Source: Pseudomonas sp. DY-1 | Lineage (GTDB): Bacteria > Pseudomonadota > Gammaproteobacteria > Pseudomonadales > Pseudomonadaceae | DNA: 64,000 bases | Reading direction: 5' to 3' | Assembly: GCF_003626975.1 (NCBI RefSeq) | Contig: NZ_CP032616.1 | Coordinates: 4,812,001 to 4,876,000 of the forward strand | Part shown: piece by piece, positions 1 through 11,568 of the stretch | Layout of the letters: each line of letters begins with the position of its first letter | How positions within the stretch are numbered: position 1 is the stretch's first letter | Translations under genes and position numbers: made by a program | The notes under the pieces: model-generated | The model's input: the letters and a program-made list of their open reading frames with translations, nothing else | Databases searched by the model: none | Told to the model about the DNA's origin: nothing

Positions 1-786
1 ATAGTTGTGCAAGGTCCCGAGCAGGCCGAGGCATTGCTCGCCGCCGCAATCGGGCGGTCGCTGAATGTCTGGCTGAAGCTGGACTCCGGCATGCACCGCC
101 TGGGGTTCACCCCGGACGCGCTGCGTCACTGGCACGCTCGCCTGCGTGCTGCCGCCCAAGTGGCGGAGCTCAACCTGATCAGCCATTTCGCCTGCGCCGA
201 CCTGCGTGGCCATTCGCTCAACGAGGTTCAGCTGGAAGCCTTCCACGACCTGTTCGAGCTCGACTTCGACCAGCGCAGCCTGGCCAACTCTGCTGCGATC
301 CTGACCATGCCCGCCTCCCATATGGACTGGCTGCGTCCCGGCATCATGCTCTACGGCGCCACGCCGCTGTCGGACCTCAGCGCCACCGAACTGGGCTTGA
401 AACCTGCCATGAGCCTTAGCGCCCAGCTGATTGCCGTCCGTGAGATAGCTGTCGGGGAAACCGTGGGCTATGGCGCGACCTGGGAAGCTACCCGACCGTC
501 GCGCATTGGCACCGTCAGCTGCGGCTATGCCGACGGTTATCCGCGTCACGCGCCTAGCGGCACGCCGGTGGTGGTCAATGGCCGTCGCGTGCCTCTGGTA
601 GGGCGGGTGTCCATGGACATGCTGGCGGTGGATCTCAGCGAGTTGCCGGATGCACGTGTCGGTGACTCGGTGGAACTCTGGGGCGCGCAACTCTCGGTGG
701 ATGAGCTAGCCCAGGCCTGCGGCACCATCGGTTACGAGCTGCTGACCAAGGTCACCGCGCGCGTGCCGCGTCGTTACCTGGCCTGA
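1..786 (+). CDS. alr: alanine racemase, 5' end outside window
   Basis: Pyridoxal-phosphate enzyme interconverting L- and D-alanine for peptidoglycan synthesis in the cytoplasm. The reading frame is open from the first base, so the N-terminal part with the PLP-binding lysine lies outside the window; about 261 residues of a roughly 360-residue family remain. The C-terminal barrel/beta domain shows the GYADGYPR motif containing the catalytic tyrosine and the VGRVSMDML segment that lines the active site. Pseudomonas has two racemases, Alr and DadX. The neighbouring 7TM-GGDEF gene and YgiQ match the alr context rather than dadX, which normally sits beside dadA. Confidence 0.93.
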   Translation: MVVQGPEQAEALLAAAIGRSLNVWLKLDSGMHRLGFTPDALRHWHARLRAAAQVAELNLISHFACADLRGHSLNEVQLEAFHDLFELDFDQRSLANSAAILTMPASHMDWLRPGIMLYGATPLSDLSATELGLKPAMSLSAQLIAVREIAVGETVGYGATWEATRPSRIGTVSCGYADGYPRHAPSGTPVVVNGRRVPLVGRVSMDMLAVDLSELPDARVGDSVELWGAQLSVDELAQACGTIGYELLTKVTARVPRRYLA

Positions 787-820
787 TCCCGCAATTTTGC
801 AGGAGTGAATCCATTCGTGA

Positions 821-838
821 AGGGCGGCGTGCCGCCCT
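821..838. terminator. hairpin after alr
   Basis: Perfect 8-bp inverted repeat AGGGCGGC/GCCGCCCT with a 2-nt loop, between the convergent ends of alr and the diguanylate cyclase gene. No T-run follows on either strand, so it may be a bidirectional weak terminator or part of a REP-like element: flanking bases contain an AGGAGTGAATCCATTCG segment resembling the intergenic repeats elsewhere in this window. Confidence 0.4.
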
Positions 839-879
839 GGTTGGTGCCTTGCTCGCGAAGCAGCCGCGAGGCGGTTCCG

Positions 880-2787
880 CTACAGCAATCCGCTGGGCGT
901 CTTCAGTACATCCAGTTGCAGGCTCGTCTCACGGGACAACTCGCCATCTTCGCCGAACAGCACCATGCCTGAGCGGCCACGTGCCTTGACCTTGTACAGC
1001 GCCTGGTCAGCCGTCTGGTAGAGCCCAGCGAAATTCCTCGCATGCTGCGGGTAGAGCGCGATGCCGATACTGATGCTCACCGAAAGCTTTTCGGCGCCGT
1101 AGCACATCGGCGCTGCGAGCTCCTCCAGCAGGCGCTGGGCCAGTTTGCAGGCCTCGGCCTCGGCATCCGGCCCGCCGATCAGCACGGCGAACTCGTCACC
1201 GCCCAGGCGCGCTACCGCATCTCCGCCGCGGACGTGCTCGCGCAGGCGCCGACCGATGGTGCGTAGCATCTCGTCGCCGGCGTCATGACCGAATCGGTCA
1301 TTGATGGGTTTGAAGTGGTCCAGGTCGATCAGCATCAGAGCGAGTTGCTCATCATGGCGCTTGGCGTTGGCCAGCGCCGACTCGGTGCGCTCGATCAGGT
1401 AGCGGCGGTTTGGCAGGTCGGTCAGGGCATCGTGGAAGGCGGCATGTTCAAGGGCGCGTTCACGCTCGCTGAGGCGCTGGTTGGCGGCCGCCAGCTCTGC
1501 GGTGCGCGTAGTGACCGCTGCCTGCAGTTCATCGGCGCTGGCCTGCATTTGCGCGAGGCGTGCGGCTTTCTCGCGATCGGCCTGTTCGAGGGCTGCGGCG
1601 CGCTCTTGCTTGAGCATCTGGATGCGGTAGGCCAGGGCGAAGGAGAACAGGATCGACTCGGCCGCAACGGCAACCGGGAACATGTAGGCGGTGAAGTTGA
1701 TCGGCTGGATCAGGCCGGCGGCGCGCATGACTAGCACGGCGGTGCTGATCAGCACGGTGCCATAGCCGACCAGGTAGAAGCGCGCTGGAATGAAGCCCTG
1801 GCGCCAGCGGACCACTGCGCTGATCAGCGCAGTGGGCACGGTCACGATGGGCGTGATGGCGATCAGCAGGGCGCCCTCGGCGCGGTAGCCGAAGACATTG
1901 ATCAGGATGGCGAGCGCGTAGAGCACGCAGGCCACGTTGAACAGGCGATCGGCCCACCGCAGGCCGCGGCGGGTATAGAGCAGCTCCTGGGTGAACCGCA
2001 TCACGAAGATGCCCCAGAGCGAGGGCAGGGTAATGCGGTCCAGCCAGATCGGCACCGGGCGGTCCGGCCAGAAGTACTGGAAACCGTGGCCGGTCATGCT
2101 GAGGATGAACACCAACGCCGAGGCGGTGGCCAGCACGTACCAGAGATAGGCCTTGTCGCGCAGTGCTGCGAGGATGAACAGGTTGTAGAGGAAAAGCGCC
2201 AGGATGACCCCGTAGACCAGTCCGAAACCCAGGTTTTCGGTGGACTTCAGCTCTTTCAGGTCATCCGCCTGCCAGATCTTGAGGGGAAAGGAGTTGCCGG
2301 CCGGATCGTAGCTGCGGAAGTACAGGGTCAGGGGCTGGGCACCAATTTCCGGCAGCTTGAACAGCATGCGGCGGTAGGAATAGTCGCGGGTCTCGGCGAA
2401 TGGCAGGACCTCGCTGCTCTCCCGTTTGCTCCAGCCACCGTTGCCGTCCGGCAGGAACAGGCTGACCCGATAGACCGTGATGCCGGCGTTCTCCAGCCAC
2501 CATTGCGCAGGGGCATCGCCGCTGCGGCTGAGTTGCACCCGCACCCACCACGTGCTGCGGCTCTGGCCGACGGTGGCGCGGCCATCGGCCGGAACGAAGC
2601 GCTGCTGCACCTCCGGCTTGGCCATATCCCGGATATCCAGCGTGCCATCGGGGTCTTCCAGCAGGTCGATGGCCTCATTGAGCGTCGCGCCGCTGCTTTG
2701 GGGTGTCAGTTCAAAAGCTGCCTGGGATGGCAAGCCAAGGCCTAGCCAACAAAGGAGCAGGAAGAGGGACAGGATCGGACGTCGCAC
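880..2787 (-). CDS. nicD: 7TM receptor diguanylate cyclase (NicD-like)
   Basis: Membrane diguanylate cyclase expected to make cyclic di-GMP in response to an extracellular cue. Order: signal peptide (1-23), periplasmic 7TMR-DISM extracellular domain (about 40-165), seven transmembrane helices (about 180-395), a coiled coil rich in Glu/Ala (about 395-450) and a GGDEF domain (about 455-615). The catalytic motif GGDEF is intact at 529-533 and is preceded five residues upstream by RGGD, a complete inhibitory I-site. The start is a GTG with AAGGAG eight bases upstream. In P. aeruginosa the gene next to alr (PA4929, NicD) relays nutrient-induced biofilm dispersion; transfer of that role is by synteny and domain match only. 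Confidence 0.85.
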   Translation of the reverse strand: MRRPILSLFLLLCWLGLGLPSQAAFELTPQSSGATLNEAIDLLEDPDGTLDIRDMAKPEVQQRFVPADGRATVGQSRSTWWVRVQLSRSGDAPAQWWLENAGITVYRVSLFLPDGNGGWSKRESSEVLPFAETRDYSYRRMLFKLPEIGAQPLTLYFRSYDPAGNSFPLKIWQADDLKELKSTENLGFGLVYGVILALFLYNLFILAALRDKAYLWYVLATASALVFILSMTGHGFQYFWPDRPVPIWLDRITLPSLWGIFVMRFTQELLYTRRGLRWADRLFNVACVLYALAILINVFGYRAEGALLIAITPIVTVPTALISAVVRWRQGFIPARFYLVGYGTVLISTAVLVMRAAGLIQPINFTAYMFPVAVAAESILFSFALAYRIQMLKQERAAALEQADREKAARLAQMQASADELQAAVTTRTAELAAANQRLSERERALEHAAFHDALTDLPNRRYLIERTESALANAKRHDEQLALMLIDLDHFKPINDRFGHDAGDEMLRTIGRRLREHVRGGDAVARLGGDEFAVLIGGPDAEAEACKLAQRLLEELAAPMCYGAEKLSVSISIGIALYPQHARNFAGLYQTADQALYKVKARGRSGMVLFGEDGELSRETSLQLDVLKTPSGLL

Positions 2788-2998
2788 CGCACACGCTCCT
2801 TGTAAGTTATTTACTACTGCGGCCTGGCGGTTTGTAGGTCGGCCGAAGTATAGCGACCCGGAGAATCTGTGATCACTTTGTACGCGATTTCCTACAGCCT
2901 TGCATTCAGGCTTTGAGGAAACCTAGCGTCAGCGTCGGATTTGCTCAAAATTTGTGCTATATTCCGCGCCCCGTAAAAAAGCCCGCTGGTCAAAAAAT

Positions 2999-5284
<2,286 letters not shown>

Positions 5285-5285
5285 T

Positions 5286-5318
5286 GAAAACGCCAGCCTT
5301 CGCGCAGGCGTTTTCGTC
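5286..5318 (+). terminator. terminator of ygiQ
   Basis: Inverted repeat GAAAACGCC/GGCGTTTTC with a 12-nt loop starting just after the ygiQ stop codon and ending in TTTTCGTCT. Geometry fits a rho-independent terminator. Confidence 0.6.
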
Positions 5319-5330
5319 TCTGCGCTCTCC

Positions 5331-5356
5331 GTAGGAGCGAGCTCTGCTCGCGAAGA
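5331..5356. repeat. intergenic palindromic repeat, family A
   Basis: GTAGGAGCGAGCTCTGCTCGCGAAGA, described in pieces: a GTAGGAGCGA head followed by GCTCGCGAAG. Same family as the GTAGGGGCGAATTCATTCGC-type elements found in at least ten other gaps of this window. Confidence 0.6.
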
Positions 5357-5415
5357 GTCGTTCCGCAGGCTCTCTCCTGCGCTGTCGTCTGTCGGGTTCT
5401 TCCTACAAGATATTG

Positions 5416-5435
5416 TTTGGCACTATAGTGCCAAA
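5416..5435. promoter_or_regulatory. perfect 20-bp palindrome, putative operator
   Basis: Each half is TTTGGCACTA / TAGTGCCAAA, a perfect dyad with no spacer, ending 26 bases before the lipoprotein start. TATAGT inside it could serve as a -10 hexamer, so a bound dimer would block transcription. The size and symmetry suit a TetR, LacI or GntR-type dimer. No regulator gene lies next to it, so the binding protein is unknown. Confidence 0.6.
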
Positions 5436-5461
5436 ATCATAAGAAGAACCCGGTACTGCCC

Positions 5462-6691
5462 ATGCGCCCATTCTCCCTCCTGGCCCTTGCCATCCTGCTC
5501 GCCGGCTGTGGCGACCAGGCCGACTCCCCCGTTACTCACGCTGACTTCCAGAGGGACCTGCAGGCCCGCCTGATCAAGGCCAAACCCGGCTCCGTCATCG
5601 AAATTCCCGCCGGCAAATGGCAACTGGATCGTGGCCTGAGCCTCAAGGTCAGTGGCGTGACGCTCAAGGGGGCCGGAATGGACAAGACCATTCTCAGCTT
5701 CAAGGGCCAGAAGGCTGGTGCCGAAGGGCTGCTGGTGGACGCCTCGGACTTCACCATCGAAGACCTCGCACTGGAGGACAGCAAGGGTGACGCCCTCAAG
5801 GTGGTCGGTGGCAGGAACATCGTCATTCGCAATGTTCGCACCGAGTGGACCAACGGCCCGGCCACCGAGAATGGCGCCTACGGCATCTACCCGGTGCAGA
5901 CCGAAAACACCCTGATCGAAGGCGTGGTTGCCATCGGCGCATCGGATGCCGGCATCTACGTCGGTCAATCGCGCAACGTGGTGGTACGCAATAGCCGCGC
6001 CGAACGTAATGTCGCCGGCATCGAGATCGAGAACACCATTGGTGCCGACGTCTATGACAACGTCGCCACGGGCAATACCGGCGGCATCCTGGTGTTCAAC
6101 ATGCCCAACCTTCAGCAGCCTGGACATGGCACGCGCATCTATCGCAACCGGGTCGAGGGCAACAACCACGACAACTTCGGCCACAAGGGCACACCGGTGG
6201 CCAGCGTGCCCGCTGGCTCCGGCGTGGTAATCAACTCCAACGACGATGTGGAAATCTTCGACAACGACATCGGCAACCATCGCACCGCCAACGTCATCGT
6301 CAGCAGCTACTTCAGCACCGGCTACAGCGACCTCTCTACCACCAGCGACTTCGACCCCTACCCGGAGCGCATCGCTATCCACGGCAATCGCTTCGGGCCC
6401 GGCGGCGACAGCCCCGACCACCTCGAACTGAAAGCCCTCAAGGTCGCCAAGTTCGGTCTCAATGGCCGCCTGCCAGACATCCTCTGGGACGGTTACGTGA
6501 ACCCGGCGCGGCTGGTGGATGGCAAGTTGCCGGTGGAGTTGGGCATCTGCGTCGACAACGGCGCAGCAACCCTGGTCAACGTCGACGGGCCCAACAACTT
6601 CAAAAACATCAGCACCGACATGGCCAACCACCGCTGCACGCTGCCACCGCTGCCGGAAGTGATCCTCGCCGCGGCGGGGCAGGGGGCATGA
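5462..6691 (+). CDS. parallel beta-helix repeat lipoprotein (SO_2930-partner type)
   Basis: Predicted lipoprotein of 409 residues with lipobox LAGC (Cys16) and a right-handed parallel beta-helix running from about 35 to 340. The helix is visible as repeated short strands such as NTLIEGV, NVVVRNS and GIEIENT, the NosD/pectate-lyase-like fold used to bind or cleave polysaccharides. It overlaps the following diheme cytochrome gene by 4 bases (ATGA), so the two are translationally coupled. This pair is a recognised conserved couple (TIGR03805/TIGR03806 families) with no assigned function. Its probable site is the outer membrane or periplasm. A perfect palindrome upstream suggests tight repression. 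No catalytic residues can be assigned. Confidence 0.85.
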   Translation: MRPFSLLALAILLAGCGDQADSPVTHADFQRDLQARLIKAKPGSVIEIPAGKWQLDRGLSLKVSGVTLKGAGMDKTILSFKGQKAGAEGLLVDASDFTIEDLALEDSKGDALKVVGGRNIVIRNVRTEWTNGPATENGAYGIYPVQTENTLIEGVVAIGASDAGIYVGQSRNVVVRNSRAERNVAGIEIENTIGADVYDNVATGNTGGILVFNMPNLQQPGHGTRIYRNRVEGNNHDNFGHKGTPVASVPAGSGVVINSNDDVEIFDNDIGNHRTANVIVSSYFSTGYSDLSTTSDFDPYPERIAIHGNRFGPGGDSPDHLELKALKVAKFGLNGRLPDILWDGYVNPARLVDGKLPVELGICVDNGAATLVNVDGPNNFKNISTDMANHRCTLPPLPEVILAAAGQGA

Positions 6692-7797
6692 GGGCAGCGC
6701 TGTGTCTGGCGTTCCTGCTGCTGTCCGGCTGTGGCCAGCAGCAGGAGCCGCTTTACCTGCCCGACGGCGAGAGCTACCCGGAAAAGCTCAGTGGCTGGGG
6801 CATGCTGCAACGCGCCGATGGCCAGCTGCAGCCCGCAGCAGAGGCGCTGGCCTACGACCTGAATACGCCGCTGTTCAGCGACTACGCCCACAAGTTGCGC
6901 ACCTTATGGCTGCCGCCGGGCCAGGCCGCCCGCTATGGCGAGCAGCATCTCGAATTCCCCGTCGGCACGGTGCTGACCAAGACGTTCTACTACCCGAAGG
7001 ATGAGCAGGGCCGCCTGCTGAAGAACACCCGCGATGATCGCGATCCGGTCAAGGGGCTGGACCTGGCCACGGTGTGGCTGGTGGAAACCCGTGTTTTGCT
7101 GCGCCAGCAGCAGGGTTGGGTAGCGCTCCCCTATGTCTGGGATGAGGCGCAGAGGGAGGCGAACCTGGAGTGGGCCGGTGCCAGCACTGCGCTTGAACTG
7201 CGCGATGAGCAGGGCGGTTCACTGCAGGTGGACTACCAGGTTCCCGACGCCAACCAGTGCGCCGGCTGTCATGAGGAAAACCACGGTGAAGGCCTGCGGC
7301 CCCTGGGACCGAAAGCGCGCCATCTGAATCGCGACCTGGCCTATCCGGAGGCTGTGGAAAACCAGCTGCAACACTGGCAGCGCAAGGGCTTGCTCCAGGG
7401 ACTGCCAGCGTCGGAGAGCATTCCGCGCAATGCCCTGGCCAGCGCTCCCCGTGAAGGGGAGGACCTGGAGAGGCAGGCGCGCAGCTACCTCGATATCAAT
7501 TGCGCCCACTGCCATAACCCCAAGGGGCCGGCGCGCACTTCTGGCCTCTACCTCGATCCCGCCACACCGCTCGGCATTCCCTATGGGCTCTGCAAGCAGC
7601 CTGTCGCGGCCGGCAAAGGTTCTGGCGACCGACTGGTGGATATCCACCCTGGCCAGCCGGACGCCTCGGTGCTGATCTACCGTGTCGAGAGCACCGACCC
7701 CAGCGTGATGATGCCGGAGCTGGGACGTTCCACTGCCCATGGGGAAGGGGTGGAGCTGCTGAGACGCTGGATAGCCGGTTTACCGGGAGGGTGCTGA
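6688..7797 (+). CDS. diheme c-type cytochrome lipoprotein (SO_2930 family)
   Basis: Predicted 369-residue lipoprotein (lipobox LSGC, Cys15) with two c-type heme sites: CAGCH at 191-195 and CAHCH at 272-276. The C-terminal half resembles a cytochrome c domain; the candidate distal ligand is a Met in the SVMMPELG segment near residue 340. The N-terminal half (about 20-185) is the conserved family domain of unknown role. Co-expression with the beta-helix lipoprotein suggests an envelope redox reaction linked to a polymeric or carbohydrate substrate. That is inference; no electron donor or acceptor is encoded nearby. Confidence 0.85.
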   Translation: MRAALCLAFLLLSGCGQQQEPLYLPDGESYPEKLSGWGMLQRADGQLQPAAEALAYDLNTPLFSDYAHKLRTLWLPPGQAARYGEQHLEFPVGTVLTKTFYYPKDEQGRLLKNTRDDRDPVKGLDLATVWLVETRVLLRQQQGWVALPYVWDEAQREANLEWAGASTALELRDEQGGSLQVDYQVPDANQCAGCHEENHGEGLRPLGPKARHLNRDLAYPEAVENQLQHWQRKGLLQGLPASESIPRNALASAPREGEDLERQARSYLDINCAHCHNPKGPARTSGLYLDPATPLGIPYGLCKQPVAAGKGSGDRLVDIHPGQPDASVLIYRVESTDPSVMMPELGRSTAHGEGVELLRRWIAGLPGGC

Positions 7798-8182
7798 GCG
7801 GGGGCGTTTTCCCCTGTAGGGGGGAGCTCATTCGCCAAGCAGTCCGAAGGGCTGCCCGTGGGTGCCGATTGGAGGCAGCTGCGCCGCCCTTGGCGAATGA
7901 ATTCGCCCCTACAAAGAGCATGTAGCCGCGTTCACCTGGATGTAGTCGCTTATACCCAATCGGCCTAAGCAGCCTGATGCGAATTCCCTTCTCCTTCATC
8001 TTCGGCCGCTAGGCTTGAATCTCACCTGTTGGCCCGCCGCGAACCATTTTTGTGCGGCCGGGTCATCCAGGTGCGAAGGTGGCCCTTTTCCGGTGCTCGG
8101 AAGGGCCGAAAACCGTTGGTTCGGGGGCTGGCACAAGTCTTGCGCGACTCCCGCTATCGCCCAGGCTCGCAGGAGGCACGCC
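7798..8182. repeat. gene-free stretch with paired family A repeats
   Basis: About 385 bases without a supported gene. Positions 7815-7914 hold two family A units in opposite orientation: CTGTAGGGGGGAGCTCATTC at the left and TTGGCGAATGAATTCGCCCC at the right, about 50 bases apart, a BIME-like arrangement. The rest contains no convincing promoter; an AGGAGG Shine-Dalgarno at 8171-8176 belongs to the next gene. Confidence 0.65.
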
Positions 8183-11100
8183 GTGTCGATTCATGTCGCA
8201 CTGCATCACGTCACCCACTATCGCTACGATCGTGCGGTCAATCTCGGCCCGCAGATCATCCGCTTGCGGCCGGCGCCCCACAGCCGCTCGCGCATCCTCG
8301 GCTATTCGTTGAAAGTGGCGCCGGGCAAGCATTTCATCAACTGGCAGCAAGACCCCCAGGGCAACTACCTGGCGCGCCTGGTGTTCCCGGAAAAGACCCG
8401 CGAACTGAAAGTGGAAGTGGACCTGGTCGCCGAAATGGCGGTGTTCAATCCCTTCGACTTCTTCCTTGAGCCCTACGCCGAGCAGATTCCCTTCAGCTAC
8501 ACGGCCGATGACCGGCGTGAGCTGGCGCCCTACCTCAGTTGCCTGCCCGCCACCCCGCTATTCGCTGACTACCTGGCACGCATCGATCTCACCCCGAAGG
8601 GCAGTGTCGACTTCCTGGTGGCGATCAACCAGCAGCTTTCCAGGGACATCCGCTACCTGATCCGCATGGAGCCAGGGGTGCAGGCGCCGGAGGAAAGCCT
8701 GGCGAAGGCTTCCGGCTCCTGTCGCGATTCCGCCTGGCTGCTGGTGCAGCTGCTGCGCCACCTGGGCCTGGCCGCACGCTTCGTCTCCGGCTACCTGATC
8801 CAGCTCACCGCCGACCAGAAGTCCCTCGACGGCCCAAGCGGTACGGAGGTCGACTTCACCGACCTGCACGCCTGGTGCGAGGTTTACCTACCGGGTGCCG
8901 GCTGGGTCGGCCTGGACCCCACCTCTGGCTTGTTCGCCGGTGAAGGCCATATACCGCTGGCCTGCAGCCCGGAGCCGACCTCCGCAGCGCCAATCAGCGG
9001 TGGCGTGGATGAGTGCGAGTGCGAGTTTTCCCACGACATGCGCATCGAACGGGTCTGGGAAGCGCCTCGGGTGACCAAGCCCTACAGCGATGAACAGTGG
9101 CAGTCCATCCGTGAGCTTGGCGCGCGCATCGACGCCGACCTCGCCGCGGGCGACGTGCGCCTGACCATGGGCGGCGAGCCCACCTTCATCGCCATCGACT
9201 ACCCCGACGATCCGGAGTGGAACACGGCTGCACTGGGGACCAACAAGCGCCGCCTGGCCGCCGAACTGTTCCACCGCCTGCGCAGGCACTATGCGCCGAG
9301 CGGCCTGGTGCACTTCGGCCAGGGGAAGTGGTACCCCGGCGAGCAACTACCGCGCTGGTCGCTGAACTGCTTCTGGCGCAAGGACGGCGAGCCCATCTGG
9401 CAGAACCCGACGCTCTACGCCGATGAAAGCCGCGACTATGGCGCAGATGCCCATATCGCGGCTCGATTCCTCCGTCGGGTAGCCAATCGGTTGGGCGTGT
9501 CGGGAGACAACCAGTTCCCGGCCTTCGAGGACTGGTTCTACTACCTCTGGCGCGAGCGTAAGCTGCCCGGCAATGTCACCCCGGAAGATTCCCGCTTGGC
9601 CGACCCGCTGGAGCGCGAGCGTCTGCGCCGGGTGTTCGAACGCGGCCTGGGTGAAGTCGTCGGGCAAGTGCTGCCGCTGGCGCGGAGCGCCGCCGGAGAT
9701 GCCTGGGAAAGTGGCCGCTGGTTCCTGCGCGACGAGCACTGCCGCCTGATTCCCGGCGATTCCGCCATGGGCTATCGCCTGCCGCTGGATTCCCAGCCCT
9801 GGGTCAGCGAGGCGGACTATCCCTACGTGAATCCGGCCGATCCCGGCCAGCAGTTCCCGCCGCTGCGCCGCGCCGCGCTGATCCGCCAGCAATTGCGTGA
9901 CGACGTGTCGGCTGCCCATGGCGACGCTCGCGAACCGCACCTGCATCAGTCCGCCGCTGGCATCACTCGCACCGCCCTTTGCGCCGAACCCCGCGAAGGT
10001 CGTCTCTACCTGTTCATGCCGCCGCTTTCCGAGCTGGAGTCCTACCTGGAGCTGGTGGCCGCCATCGAAGCCACGGCCGGTGAGCTGAATTGCCCGGTGC
10101 TGCTGGAAGGCTACGAGCCACCCGGCGACCCACGCCTGACCAACTTCCGCGTCACCCCCGATCCGGGCGTGATCGAAGTGAATATCCACCCCTCGGCCAA
10201 CTGGGACGAGCTGGTGGAACGCACCGAATTCCTCTACGAGGCGGCCCGCCAGAGCCGGTTGTCCAGCGAGAAGTTCATGGTCGATGGACGCCACGTCGGC
10301 ACCGGCGGTGGCAACCACTTCGTCCTCGGTGGCGCCACGCCAGCGGATTCTCCCTTCCTGCGCCGTCCGGACCTGCTGCGCAGCCTGATCAGCTACTGGC
10401 ACAACCACCCTTCGCTGTCCTACCTGTTCTCCGGCCTGTTCATCGGCCCGACCTCGCAGGCGCCGCGAGTGGACGAGGCACGCAACGACGCCCTCTACGA
10501 ACTGGAAATCGCCTTCGCCCAGATGCCCCAGCCCGGAACCGACTGCCCGCCCTGGCTGGTGGACCGGCTGCTGCGCAATCTGTTGGTGGATGTCTCCGGC
10601 AATACACACCGCGCGGAATTCTGCATCGACAAGCTCTATTCGCCGGACAGCAGCAGCGGACGCTTGGGCCTGCTGGAGCTGCGTGCCTTCGAAATGCCGC
10701 CCCATGCGCGTATGAGCCTGGCTCAGCAGCTGCTGTTGCGCGGGATGGTGGCGCGTTTCTGGAACGATCCTTATCAGCCACCGAAGCTGGTGCGCTGGGG
10801 CACTGAGCTGCATGACCGCTTCCTGCTGCCGCACTTTGTCCAGCAGGATTTCGAGGACGTGGTCCACGAGTTCAACGCCGCCGGCTATCCACTGCGCAGC
10901 GAATGGTTCGCCCCGCACTTCGAGTTCCGCTTCCCCAAGTACGGCGACTACCAGGTCAAGGGGATCGACCTCGAGCTGCGCCAGGCGCTGGAGCCCTGGC
11001 ACGTACTGGGCGAGGAGGGCTCCGCCGGCAGCACCGTGCGCTATGTGGATTCGTCACTGGAGCGGGTGCAGGTCAAGGTCAGCGGCATGGCGCCGGATCG

Positions 11101-11470
11101 CTACGTGCTGACCTGCAATGGTGAGCCGGTACCGCTGCGGCCCACCGGGCGGGGCGGTGAGTTCGTCGCCGGCGTGCGCTACCGCGCGTGGCAGCCTGCC
11201 GCCTGCCTGCAACCGACCATCGGTGTGCAGGTGCCCCTGGTGTTCGATCTGGTGGATACCTGGATGCAGCGCTCCCTGGGCGGCTGCCAGTACCATGTTG
11301 CCCATCCGGGTGGGCGCAGCTACGACAGCTTCCCGGTGAACGCCTACGAGGCCGAAAGCCGGCGCCTTGTGCGCTTCTTCCGTCACGGACATACACCAGG
11401 CAAGCTGCAGGTCGGCCAACCTGTGCTCGATGACGAACTGCCGATGACCCTGGATTTGCGCCGCCCTTAG
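8183..11470 (+). CDS. transglutaminase-like / DUF2126 amidoligase fusion
   Basis: Very large cytoplasmic protein (1095 residues). The N-terminal part is the bacterial transglutaminase N domain (about 1-90) followed by a transglutaminase-like cysteine protease fold with a complete triad: Cys180 (GSCRDS), His229 (DLHAW) and Asp245 (LDPTS). From about 330 to the end is DUF2126, annotated in Pfam as a putative amidoligase (glutamine-synthetase-like fold). The GTG start was chosen because AGGAGG lies six bases upstream and the downstream residues (SIHVALHHVTHYRYDRA) match the conserved N-terminus. It leads a three-gene set with the ATP-grasp/alpha-E protein and a second transglutaminase. Iyer and Aravind predicted such sets to make or modify peptides; no substrate is known. 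Confidence 0.88.
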   Translation: MSIHVALHHVTHYRYDRAVNLGPQIIRLRPAPHSRSRILGYSLKVAPGKHFINWQQDPQGNYLARLVFPEKTRELKVEVDLVAEMAVFNPFDFFLEPYAEQIPFSYTADDRRELAPYLSCLPATPLFADYLARIDLTPKGSVDFLVAINQQLSRDIRYLIRMEPGVQAPEESLAKASGSCRDSAWLLVQLLRHLGLAARFVSGYLIQLTADQKSLDGPSGTEVDFTDLHAWCEVYLPGAGWVGLDPTSGLFAGEGHIPLACSPEPTSAAPISGGVDECECEFSHDMRIERVWEAPRVTKPYSDEQWQSIRELGARIDADLAAGDVRLTMGGEPTFIAIDYPDDPEWNTAALGTNKRRLAAELFHRLRRHYAPSGLVHFGQGKWYPGEQLPRWSLNCFWRKDGEPIWQNPTLYADESRDYGADAHIAARFLRRVANRLGVSGDNQFPAFEDWFYYLWRERKLPGNVTPEDSRLADPLERERLRRVFERGLGEVVGQVLPLARSAAGDAWESGRWFLRDEHCRLIPGDSAMGYRLPLDSQPWVSEADYPYVNPADPGQQFPPLRRAALIRQQLRDDVSAAHGDAREPHLHQSAAGITRTALCAEPREGRLYLFMPPLSELESYLELVAAIEATAGELNCPVLLEGYEPPGDPRLTNFRVTPDPGVIEVNIHPSANWDELVERTEFLYEAARQSRLSSEKFMVDGRHVGTGGGNHFVLGGATPADSPFLRRPDLLRSLISYWHNHPSLSYLFSGLFIGPTSQAPRVDEARNDALYELEIAFAQMPQPGTDCPPWLVDRLLRNLLVDVSGNTHRAEFCIDKLYSPDSSSGRLGLLELRAFEMPPHARMSLAQQLLLRGMVARFWNDPYQPPKLVRWGTELHDRFLLPHFVQQDFEDVVHEFNAAGYPLRSEWFAPHFEFRFPKYGDYQVKGIDLELRQALEPWHVLGEEGSAGSTVRYVDSSLERVQVKVSGMAPDRYVLTCNGEPVPLRPTGRGGEFVAGVRYRAWQPAACLQPTIGVQVPLVFDLVDTWMQRSLGGCQYHVAHPGGRSYDSFPVNAYEAESRRLVRFFRHGHTPGKLQVGQPVLDDELPMTLDLRRP

Positions 11471-11568
11471 TTTCAGGCGGTATGTGCGTCGCCCCGGCCG
11501 ACGGTACAGCGGCCGGGCGTCGCGCTGTCCGCTAAAGTTTCACTGCCGCCCATCTGCCGAGTCCCTTG

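Noticed and set aside
9347-11002. 551-codon minus-strand frame within the DUF2126 gene
   Set aside because: Shadow of the third-codon GC bias; no recognisable domain and no ribosome site.
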